From contig NZ_CABGGS010000008.1 in assembly GCF_902158555.1 (NCBI RefSeq), forward strand, positions 47,057-111,056: 64,000 nt of DNA. Reading direction: 5' to 3'. Both the position numbers and the translations under genes were made by a program. This DNA comes from Klebsiella spallanzanii. GTDB taxonomy: Bacteria > Pseudomonadota > Gammaproteobacteria > Enterobacterales > Enterobacteriaceae. Below are positions 40,041 through 46,900 of the stretch, in pieces. The notes under the pieces were generated by a model that was given only the letters and a program-made list of their open reading frames with translations, made no database searches and was not told the origin of the DNA. Numbering within the stretch: position 1 is the stretch's first letter; each line of letters opens with the position of its first letter.

Positions 40041-40865
40041 ATGGAACAGAGAAAAATTACCCAAGGCGACCTGGTGAGCATGTTTCTGCGATCCAACCTG
40101 CAGCAGGCGTCATTCAACTTCGAACGAATTCATGGGCTTGGCTTTTGCTACGACATGATCCCGGCGATTAAGCGTCTCTATCCGCTGAAAGAGGATCAGG
40201 TTGCCGCGCTGAAACGCCATCTGGTGTTCTTTAACACTACCCCGGCGGTCTGCGGCCCGGTCATTGGCGTAACGGTGGCGATGGAGGAAGCGCGGGCTAA
40301 TGGCGCGGCTATCGACGACGGCGCAATCAACGGTATCAAAGTCGGCCTGATGGGCCCGCTGGCCGGGGTTGGCGACCCGCTGGTATGGGGGACATTGCGG
40401 CCGATTACCGCTGCCCTCGGCGCATCGTTGGCGCTCTCCGGCAATATTCTTGGCCCGCTGCTGTTCTTCTTTATTTTCAACGCAGTACGTCTGGCCATGA
40501 AATGGTACGGACTGCAGTTGGGCTTTCGCAAAGGGGTCAATATCGTCAGCGATATGGGCGGCAACCTGCTGCAAAAACTGACCGAAGGGGCCTCCATTCT
40601 GGGCCTGTTTGTAATGGGCGTGCTGGTCACCAAGTGGACCACCATCAACGTGCCGCTGGTGGTTTCGCAAACGCCGGGCGCCGATGGCTCGACCGTCACC
40701 ATGACCGTGCAGAACATCCTCGATCAGCTCTGCCCCGGCCTGCTGGCCCTTGGCCTGACGCTGCTGATGGTGCGTCTGCTTAATAAAAAAGTGAACCCGG
40801 TATGGCTGATTTTCGCCCTGTTTGGTTTGGGGATTATCGGTAACGCGCTGGGCTTCCTGTCCTGA
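40041..40865 (+). CDS. sorM: Sorbose PTS EIID membrane component
   Basis: SorM is the mannose-family IID subunit, partner of SorA. The ATG at 40041, 6 nt after GGAG, gives 274 residues (MEQRKITQGDLVSMFLRSNLQQASFNFERIHGLGFCYDMIPAI). The in-frame ATG at 40029 overlaps the sorA stop but lacks an SD. Signature segments are FFNTTPAVCGPVIGVTVAMEE and GLMGPLAGVGDPLVWGTLRPI. An ERIC separates it from sorE. Confidence 0.96.
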   Translation: MEQRKITQGDLVSMFLRSNLQQASFNFERIHGLGFCYDMIPAIKRLYPLKEDQVAALKRHLVFFNTTPAVCGPVIGVTVAMEEARANGAAIDDGAINGIKVGLMGPLAGVGDPLVWGTLRPITAALGASLALSGNILGPLLFFFIFNAVRLAMKWYGLQLGFRKGVNIVSDMGGNLLQKLTEGASILGLFVMGVLVTKWTTINVPLVVSQTPGADGSTVTMTVQNILDQLCPGLLALGLTLLMVRLLNKKVNPVWLIFALFGLGIIGNALGFLS

Positions 40866-40911
40866 TTATTCCGCTCCGGCGATGCCGGGGCTACTTCAAC
40901 AAGTTAGCCCC

Positions 40912-41029
40912 AAAAGATTTCGTAGTACGGCAAGGCGGCAACTGAACGTATCCCTGGGAGCGTAGATCCACTACGTGACCAGGGTGCGTGAAGGAAGCCA
41001 ACACAGCCGTAATGCGAAAGATGAAGGGG
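40912..41029 (+). repeat. Diverged ERIC between sorM and sorE
   Basis: TCCCTGGGAGCGTAG ... CTACGTGACCAGGGTGCGTG and the AAGGCGGCAAC and AGCCAACACA flanks identify a diverged ERIC. Its two core arms still pair, with compensatory changes. It ends 14 bp before the sorE start. Confidence 0.7.
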
Positions 41030-41043
41030 ATGAGGTGGTAAAC

Positions 41044-42276
41044 ATGCAAACAACAACAGCCCTGCGCTTATACGGCAAACGCGACCTGCGCCTGGAAACC
41101 TTCGAACTCCCGGCGATGCAGGATGATGAAATCCTCGCCCGCGTGGTCACCGACAGTCTGTGTCTCTCCTCCTGGAAAGAGGCGAATCAGGGCGAGGACC
41201 ATAAAAAAGTGCCGGACGATGTGGCGACCAACCCGATCATCATCGGCCATGAGTTCTGCGGTGAAATTATCGCCGTCGGTAAAAAGTGGCAGCACAAGTT
41301 TCACGCCGGTCAGCGCTATGTGATTCAGGCCAACCTGCAGCTGCCGGACCGCCCGGACTGCCCCGGCTATTCATTCCCCTGGATCGGCGGCGAAGCAACC
41401 CACGTGGTGATCCCCAACGAGGTGATGGAGCAGGATTGCCTGCTCTCATGGGAAGGCGATACCTGGTTTGAAGGCTCGCTGGTGGAACCGCTCTCCTGCG
41501 TGATTGGCGCGTTCAACGCTAACTATCATCTGCAGGAAGGGACCTACAATCACACGATGGGCATTCGCCCGCAGGGACGCACGCTGATCCTCGGCGGCAC
41601 TGGCCCGATGGGGCTGCTGGCTATCGATTACGCGCTGCATGGCCCGATCAACCCGTCGCTGCTGGTGGTTACCGACACCAATAAGCCAAAGCTCAGCTAT
41701 GCGCGTCAGCACTATCCATCCGAGCCGCAAACGCTGATTCACTATCTTGATGGCAATGATGCCAGCCGCGAAACGCTGATGGCGCTCACCGGCGGTCACG
41801 GTTTTGACGATATTTTCGTTTTCGTCCCGAATGAACAGCTCATCACCATGGCTTCATCGCTGCTGGCTGCTGACGGCTGCCTGAACTTCTTTGCCGGTCC
41901 GCAGGATAAACAGTTCAGCGCACCGATCAACTTTTACGATGTGCATTACGCTTTCACCCACTATGTGGGCACCTCCGGCGGTAATACCGACGATATGCGC
42001 GCCGCCGTAGCGCTGATGCAGGCGAAAAAGGTTCAGACCGCCAAAGTAGTGACCCATATTCTGGGACTTAACGCGGCGGGCGATACTACTCTGGATTTAC
42101 CGGCAGTTGGCGGCGGTAAAAAGCTGGTCTACACCGGGAAAAATATCCCGCTCACGCCGCTTGGCGAAATTAGCGACCCGGAGCTGGCGGCGATTATGGA
42201 GCACAACCACGGCATCTGGTCAAAAGAGGCGGAAGAGTACCTGCTGGCCCACGCGGAGGATATTACTCATGATTAA
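41044..42276 (+). CDS. sorE: L-sorbose-1-phosphate reductase
   Basis: SorE reduces L-sorbose 1-phosphate to D-glucitol 6-phosphate, which SorD oxidises. The 410-residue product is a medium-chain dehydrogenase: the metal/catalytic motif GHEFCGE (about 67-73), EPLSCVIGAFNA, and the nucleotide loop ILGGTGPMGLLAIDYA. The start at 41044 follows GAGGTGG; an open frame from 40975 lies within the ERIC. The stop overlaps the next gene by 8 nt. Confidence 0.95.
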   Translation: MQTTTALRLYGKRDLRLETFELPAMQDDEILARVVTDSLCLSSWKEANQGEDHKKVPDDVATNPIIIGHEFCGEIIAVGKKWQHKFHAGQRYVIQANLQLPDRPDCPGYSFPWIGGEATHVVIPNEVMEQDCLLSWEGDTWFEGSLVEPLSCVIGAFNANYHLQEGTYNHTMGIRPQGRTLILGGTGPMGLLAIDYALHGPINPSLLVVTDTNKPKLSYARQHYPSEPQTLIHYLDGNDASRETLMALTGGHGFDDIFVFVPNEQLITMASSLLAADGCLNFFAGPQDKQFSAPINFYDVHYAFTHYVGTSGGNTDDMRAAVALMQAKKVQTAKVVTHILGLNAAGDTTLDLPAVGGGKKLVYTGKNIPLTPLGEISDPELAAIMEHNHGIWSKEAEEYLLAHAEDITHD

Positions 42277-43078
42277 TCGCGACACGCTGCTGTGTATGTC
42301 CCTGGCAGGGCGTCCGGGCAACTTCGGCACCCGATTTCATAACTATCTGTATGAAAAGCTGGGACTGAACTACATCTATAAAGCCTTTACGACCAAGGAT
42401 ATTGAAGCGGCGGTCAAAGGCGTGCGCGCGTTAGGTATTCGCGGCTGCGCGGTATCGATGCCGTTTAAAGAGAGCTGCATGCCGTTTCTCGACGCTATCG
42501 ACCCTTCGGCGAAGGTGATCGACTCGGTTAATACCATTGTCAACGACGACGGTAAACTGACCGGGCTGAACACGGACTACATCGCGGTGAAAAGCCTGAT
42601 TGACAGTAACCAACTCGATTCCTCCGCCAAAGTGATGATCCAGGGCAGCGGCGGGATGGGCAAAGCGGTGATCGCCGCCTTTCGCGATGCCGGTTTCCAC
42701 GACGTGATTATCGCCGCCCGTAACCGTGATAATGGTCTGGCGCTGGCGAAGCAGTATGGCTTTCAATGGCAGCCAAAGCCGGAGGGGCTGCCGGTGGATA
42801 TTCTGGTTAACGTCACCCCGCTCGGTATGGCGGGCGGCGCGGAAAGCGAAACCCTGGCCTTCAGCCAGACGATGGTGGAACAGGCCAGCGTGGTGTTTGA
42901 TGTGGTCGCCCTGCCGCCAGAAACCCCGCTTATCAAGCTAGCACAGCGGCTGGATAAGCAGGTGATCAGCGGCGCGGAAGTCATTGCCTTACAGGCCGTG
43001 GAGCAGTTTGCGCTCTACACCGGCGTACGCCCTGACGATGCGCTGGTCGCCGAAGCCTCGGCGTTTGCCAGAGGGTAA
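42269..43078 (+). CDS. AroE-like dehydrogenase at the end of the sor operon
   Basis: This 269-residue protein has the shikimate/quinate dehydrogenase fold. The N-terminal domain contains the catalytic Lys67 in SMPFKESCM and Asp103 in LNTDYIAV, and the nucleotide domain has GSGGMGKAV (126-134). The Ser-X-Ser motif that binds the substrate carboxylate in AroE is replaced by GTR (20-22, GNFGTRFHN), so shikimate is unlikely to be the substrate. It starts 8 nt inside sorE and so is translated with it. Homologues annotated as shikimate dehydrogenase commonly end sor operons in Klebsiella. Its role in sorbose use is unknown. Confidence 0.85.
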   Translation: MINRDTLLCMSLAGRPGNFGTRFHNYLYEKLGLNYIYKAFTTKDIEAAVKGVRALGIRGCAVSMPFKESCMPFLDAIDPSAKVIDSVNTIVNDDGKLTGLNTDYIAVKSLIDSNQLDSSAKVMIQGSGGMGKAVIAAFRDAGFHDVIIAARNRDNGLALAKQYGFQWQPKPEGLPVDILVNVTPLGMAGGAESETLAFSQTMVEQASVVFDVVALPPETPLIKLAQRLDKQVISGAEVIALQAVEQFALYTGVRPDDALVAEASAFARG

Positions 43079-43106
43079 GTCGCCACCCAGACTCAGGCAC
43101 AATGTG

Positions 43107-43142
43107 CTCCCTCTCCCTTTTTAAGGGAGAGGGCTGGGTGAG
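43107..43142. repeat. Pyrimidine/purine hairpin repeat after the AroE-like gene
   Basis: CCCTCTCCCTT/AAGGGAGAGGG forms an 11-bp perfect stem with a TTT loop, followed by GCTGGGTGAGGGT. A related repeat lies between aceA and aceK at 58.9 kb. It could end the sor transcript. Confidence 0.6.
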
Positions 43143-43164
43143 GGTTAACGCTCAGTAAACTATC

Positions 43165-43262
43165 CGCGGAATGTCCCGGAGGCGGCGCTCGACGCGCCTG
43201 TCCGGGCTACCAAACCTCAGACCGCATGGACCTGTGTAGCCCGGTCAGCGCAGCGCCACCGG
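43165..43262. repeat. BIME-like REP pair
   Basis: Two inverted REPs (GTCCCGGAGGCGGCGCTCGACG ... TCCGGGCTAC and GTAGCCCGGTCAGCGCAGCGCC ... CGGG, here cut into pieces) match the clusters at 33.7 and 49.9 kb. Confidence 0.75.
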
Positions 43263-43272
43263 GAAGACATAG

Positions 43273-43434
43273 TTAAAATGATCGCTGAAAATCGCTAAAT
43301 GAGCCATTTTCAGCCACCCACTGGTTAATGGCATCAATCGAACGCTGATTTTCCCATTGCCACCCGGACGCTTCATCCGCTGGTGCCCCTTCTTCTCGCG
43401 TATCTTTTTGCATACCAGGCTCTCCAGATAACAT
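43273..43434 (-). CDS. 53-residue CcdA-tail-like mini-protein
   Basis: This ORF starts at an ATG preceded by GAGAGGAAGAA and codes for 53 residues. Its C-terminal half, GWQWENQRSIDAINQWVAENG then SFSDFQRSF, resembles the toxin-binding tail of CcdA antitoxins (W-x2-ENQ ... NGSF-x-D ... R-x-F). The ribbon-helix-helix DNA-binding half is absent, and an in-frame stop lies four codons upstream. No ccdB-like toxin is visible nearby. It could be a remnant or a stand-alone antitoxin domain. It lies 76 bp downstream of the 121-residue orphan on the same strand. Confidence 0.55.
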   Translation of the reverse strand: MLSGEPGMQKDTREEGAPADEASGWQWENQRSIDAINQWVAENGSFSDFQRSF

Positions 43435-43510
43435 TTCTTCCTCTCAAACTTATCGTATTTCCTGAGATGTAACACGCCCCACATCACTGGTCTGCGAGGC
43501 GCTTTCCAGA

Positions 43511-43876
43511 TTAATTCAGAGAGTCGCTGGCAAAAACTTGCCGATCTGCCTTCGCTTCCAGCAGCGCCAGCGCAGGAATCAACTGGCTGATGCAGGCCAG
43601 GCTATGCCCTAACTGACATACGCTTTCGGCGGAAAAAGGCACCGGATCTTCGTTAGCCATCGTGACAAGGCTGTCACCCAGAAAATGCAGCGTATGGCAC
43701 AACCCCGCCAGACACTCCTCGCAGCCAAAAGAGAGCGCCAGATTTTCTTCAGGAGTTAACGGACTAAAATCGAGATGATGGATCGCGTCGACAAGCGGGA
43801 AATGGAGCAGATTAGCCTCGGGGATCGTGGAGAAAGACTCGGGGCAGGCGTTAGTGGTACGATTAGCAGCAGCCAT
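43511..43876 (-). CDS. Orphan 121-residue protein, unknown function
   Basis: Starting at 43876, where GAGGT lies 6 nt upstream, the protein has 121 residues. I do not recognise it. It is acidic, without signal peptide, with five Cys including the pair in FGCEECLAGLCHTLHFLGDSL. The segment LDFSPLTPEENLALSFGCEECLAG and the helix CQLGHSLACISQLIPALALLEAKADRQ look like a helical bundle. The frame extends 33 codons further upstream, through a structured leader, which I regard as untranslated. It may be of phage or satellite origin. It is divergent from the ribbon-helix-helix mini-gene. Confidence 0.6.
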   Translation of the reverse strand: MAAANRTTNACPESFSTIPEANLLHFPLVDAIHHLDFSPLTPEENLALSFGCEECLAGLCHTLHFLGDSLVTMANEDPVPFSAESVCQLGHSLACISQLIPALALLEAKADRQVFASDSLN

Positions 43877-43905
43877 AGCATTACCTCGTATAATGTGGTG
43901 GTCAG

Positions 43906-43939
43906 ACGCCCCGATCGTGTTGCTGCACTTTCGGGGCGT
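43906..43939 (-). promoter_or_regulatory. Structured leader hairpin before the orphan gene
   Basis: ACGCCCCGA (43906-43914) and TCGGGGCGT (43931-43939) form a perfect 9-bp stem around a 16-nt loop, about 30 nt upstream of the orphan start. No T run follows. It could be an attenuator, a small RNA or a protein-binding leader. Confidence 0.5.
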
Positions 43940-43966
43940 TGTCATTTTTAGCATGTGATAGTAATG

Positions 43967-44020
43967 TGTCATCACACATGCTCACACTACCCCAGTGTAA
44001 TTTAGGTGTCAACACACATG
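43967..44020. promoter_or_regulatory. Two near-identical operator-like repeats, 40 bp apart
   Basis: TGTCATCACACATG (43967-43980) and TGTCAACACACATG (44007-44020) differ at one base. The first extends to an inverted ATGTGT/ACACAT. The second ends exactly in the ATG of the mini-gene, so binding there would block its translation start region. They are likely sites for the divergent ribbon-helix-helix protein. Confidence 0.5.
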
Positions 44021-44179
44021 AATGAAAGAAGAGGAAACCCACCGTTTCAGTTTCGCCTGGACCCGGAACTGAGAAAGGCAATGGAAGAGGCACAACGTTT
44101 GGATGGAGACGAATCGTTAGCCGCCTGGATTAAGCGAATTATCAGAAAAGAGTTAAAACAGAAGGGGTTTGATATTTAA
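44018..44179 (+). CDS. 53-residue ribbon-helix-helix-type protein
   Basis: The ORF codes for 53 residues: MNERRGNPPFQFRLDPELRK, then a helix with AMEEAQRLDGDESLAAWIKRIIRKELKQ. A beta strand (PFQFRL), a turn with Pro-Glu, and two helices make a minimal ribbon-helix-helix DNA-binding protein of the Arc/MetJ kind. The protein is basic. Purine-rich sequence lies inside rather than before the start, so initiation may be leaderless or weak. It is divergent from the orphan gene, with operator-like repeats between them. Confidence 0.6.
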   Translation: MNERRGNPPFQFRLDPELRKAMEEAQRLDGDESLAAWIKRIIRKELKQKGFDI

Positions 44180-44234
44180 ACCCCCGACGCAAACAGCCTC
44201 GCTGCGCCGGGGGGGTTTAGCGTAAAGGTAAGAC

Positions 44235-45776
44235 TTAGTGCCCGCCCGCGCCGGCCTCCACCACGCGTGAAGGGCGCGGCGCCAGCCAGATAACGCTGGC
44301 GGCGATCACAAACGCGATGCCGATACCGATCATCATCTGGTTGGTCGCCAGCATCGAGCTCTGGCCGACAATCAAACCGTCAATCGCCTGATTCACCGCA
44401 TCCACCGGCATCCCGCTGTGGGTCAGCATCTCGCGCACGCTGCCGTCGCTGTCCACAATCCCCACCAGTTCAGCGTGGTTATAGGTGATACGGTTATCCC
44501 AGACGGTGGTCACCAGCGAAGTAGCAAACGCGCCTGAGAGGGTACGGAGGAAGTTCATCAGCCCGGCGGCGGAGTCCATCTCCCGTTCCTCGACGCTGGC
44601 CAGCGCCAGAGTGGTGGTTGGGATAAAGAAGAACGGCAGCGCGAACCCGAGCACCAGCAGCGGAAGGGAGACATCCCAGAACGCCATATCGGTGTTGGCG
44701 ATGGCGCGCCAAAATGAAACCACGCCCATCCACAGCACGCCCCAGAACACCAGCTTGCGCGGGTCGAAACGACCGGCAGCCATCGCCACCAGCGGCGCAA
44801 CGAGGAAAGAACTGACCCCGGTCCATGCGGTGGCGAACCCCGCTTGCGTTGCGGTGTAGCCCATAAAGTTTTGCAGCCACAGCGGCGTCAGTACGTTAAC
44901 GCCAAAGAAGGCAGCGAACGCCAGACTGATGGTCAGCACGCTGACCGAAAAGCCGCGATGGCGGAAAACCCGCAGGTCCACCACCGGCGTCTCCTCGTGC
45001 CACTCCCAGATAAGAAAGGCGATAAACCCCACCACCGCTACAACACAGAGGGTGATAATGGTATTTGACGAGAACCAGTCGAGGTTTTTCCCTTCATCCA
45101 GCATCAGTTGCAGCGCGCCTACCCATACCACCAGCAGAACCAGTCCGATCACGTCAATACCGCTGCGCGACAACTTATCGGTATAGCGTTTCAGCAGATT
45201 CCAGGCAAAGAAGGCGCTGATCCCGGCAATCGGCGCGTTAAGGAAGAAGACCCACGACCAGCTGAAATCATCGCACAGATAGCCGCCGAGGATCGGCCCG
45301 ACCACCGGTGCGACCATCGTCGTCATCGACCACAGGCCAATCGCGGCAGAGACTTTCTCGCGCGGGAAGATGCGCATCAGCAGCGTCTGCGACAGCGGCA
45401 TCAGCGGCCCGCCGCTCAGCCCCTGGAAGACCCTCGCCACCACCAGAATGCCGATCGAACCGGAAATACCGCAAATAATAGAAAAGACGCCAAACAGCAC
45501 CATCGAGGCGATAAACACCCGCACCGAGCCAAAGCGCGACGCCAGCCAGCCGGTCAGCGGCACGGTGATCGCCTCCCCTACGGCATAGGCGGTGATCACC
45601 CAGGTGCCCTGACTGCTGGCGGCCCCCAGGGCACCGGCGATATGCGGCACCGCCACGTTGGCGATGGTCATATTCAGCACGGCGATAAAGTTGGCGGTCG
45701 CGAGGATAATCGCGGCGAGCCACAGCGCAGCGCCGGTCAGCGGCTGGATTTGCGGCTCTGCAACAGACTGATTCAT
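44235..45776 (-). CDS. EmrB/QacA-family (DHA2) drug:H+ antiporter
   Basis: This 14-helix MFS exporter (513 residues) resembles EmrB. LDSTIANVAIP-like motif D is seen as LNMTIANVAVPHIAGALG, followed by SQGTWVITAYAVGEAITVPLTGWLASRFG (motif A) and GLSGGPLMPLSQTLLMRIFP. I prefer the start at 45776, 4 nt after GGGGGA. An ATG at 45788 overlaps the upstream stop. It is the inner-membrane part of a three-gene pump with the HlyD-like adaptor and NodT-like outer channel. Substrates are unknown. Confidence 0.88.
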   Translation of the reverse strand: MNQSVAEPQIQPLTGAALWLAAIILATANFIAVLNMTIANVAVPHIAGALGAASSQGTWVITAYAVGEAITVPLTGWLASRFGSVRVFIASMVLFGVFSIICGISGSIGILVVARVFQGLSGGPLMPLSQTLLMRIFPREKVSAAIGLWSMTTMVAPVVGPILGGYLCDDFSWSWVFFLNAPIAGISAFFAWNLLKRYTDKLSRSGIDVIGLVLLVVWVGALQLMLDEGKNLDWFSSNTIITLCVVAVVGFIAFLIWEWHEETPVVDLRVFRHRGFSVSVLTISLAFAAFFGVNVLTPLWLQNFMGYTATQAGFATAWTGVSSFLVAPLVAMAAGRFDPRKLVFWGVLWMGVVSFWRAIANTDMAFWDVSLPLLVLGFALPFFFIPTTTLALASVEEREMDSAAGLMNFLRTLSGAFATSLVTTVWDNRITYNHAELVGIVDSDGSVREMLTHSGMPVDAVNQAIDGLIVGQSSMLATNQMMIGIGIAFVIAASVIWLAPRPSRVVEAGAGGH

Positions 45777-45787
45777 ACCATCCCCCA

Positions 45788-46900
45788 TCAGCGCCCACGG
45801 GTGTCGATTTCAGCGTGCATTGACAGCCCCACCTTCAGCGGATGTTTATCCAGCTCGATCGGGTCAAGCTTGATACGTACCGGCAGGCGCTGAACAACCT
45901 TGATCCAGTTGCCGGTGGCGTTCTGCGCCGGAATGGCGGAAAACGCTGAGCCGGAGCCGCCGGAGAAGCCTTCCACCACGCCGTGATAGGTCACGGAGCT
46001 GCCGTACAGATCGGCATGCAGCTCCACCGGCTGGCCGACGCGAACGTTGGTTAGCTGCACCTCTTTATAGTTGGCGTTGACGTACATCTCATGGACCGGC
46101 ACGACGGTCATCAGCGGCATCCCCGCCTGCACGCGCTGCCCCGGTTCAACCTGACGTTTAGCAATAATGCCTTCGACCGGCGCACGAATTTCAGTACGCG
46201 CCAGATCGACGGCGGCCTGATCGCGGCGTGCGCGGGCCAGCGCCACTTCAGGATGGTTTTCCACCGAGGTGTCGCGGATGCGCACGGCGTTGGTTTCCCG
46301 CGCGCTAAGGGCCGACGCTCGGTTAGCTTTCGCCTGGCTGGCCGCCGCCTGCTCCGCCGCCAGCCGGGCTTTGGCGCTATCCCAGGCGTTCTGCGCCTGC
46401 GTCAGCTCATCGCCGGATACCGCGCCGTCGGCCACCAGCGCCTTGCGCCGCTTCAGATCGATACTGGCGCGGGAAAAATCTGCCTGCGCGACCGCCAGCT
46501 GCGCCGCCGCCCGCAGTTCATCCGCTTCACGGGCCTGAATCTGCGAATGGAGGTTGCTGTCGGTGGTGAAGTAGCCCTTCACCCGCCGGATGGTGTTTTC
46601 CAGCTCCGCGTCCGCCTGGGCCTTCGCCAGCCGGGCGTCGGTAGGATCGATACGCACCAGCAGATCGCCCTTTTTCACCACCTGCGTATCTTTGGCCAGT
46701 ACCTCGCTGACCGTCCCGCTAATCGACGGCGTCACCTGAGTGATTTCCACCGCCGCATAGGCGTTATCGGTAGCGACAAAATGCGAACCATGAAAAAACC
46801 AGTATCCGCCGGATAGCACCCCGGCGACGATAACCAGGCCTGCCAACATCGCTAGTTGCTTTTTACGTCGTTGTTGGCTTACGTTTGGGGTTTTAGACAT
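45788..46900 (-). CDS. HlyD/EmrA-family membrane fusion protein
   Basis: The 370-residue adaptor has an N-terminal membrane anchor (about 16-37), a lipoyl-like half starting HFVATDNAYAAVEITQVTPSISGTVSEVL, a long Ala/Gln-rich coiled coil (about 95-225) and the second lipoyl half EIRAPVEGIIAKRQVEPGQRV. This is the EmrA pattern. The start at 46900 is chosen for its spacing from AGGA; the ATG at 46903 is also possible. It overlaps the outer-membrane gene by 8 nt and ends at the antiporter start. Confidence 0.9.
   Translation of the reverse strand: MSKTPNVSQQRRKKQLAMLAGLVIVAGVLSGGYWFFHGSHFVATDNAYAAVEITQVTPSISGTVSEVLAKDTQVVKKGDLLVRIDPTDARLAKAQADAELENTIRRVKGYFTTDSNLHSQIQAREADELRAAAQLAVAQADFSRASIDLKRRKALVADGAVSGDELTQAQNAWDSAKARLAAEQAAASQAKANRASALSARETNAVRIRDTSVENHPEVALARARRDQAAVDLARTEIRAPVEGIIAKRQVEPGQRVQAGMPLMTVVPVHEMYVNANYKEVQLTNVRVGQPVELHADLYGSSVTYHGVVEGFSGGSGSAFSAIPAQNATGNWIKVVQRLPVRIKLDPIELDKHPLKVGLSMHAEIDTRGR

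Noticed and set aside
43245..43487. 80-codon minus-strand frame overlapping the CcdA-like ORF
   Set aside because: The other frame (43434-43273) has a better SD and a recognisable CcdA-type tail, while this frame is basic and featureless and runs into a REP.
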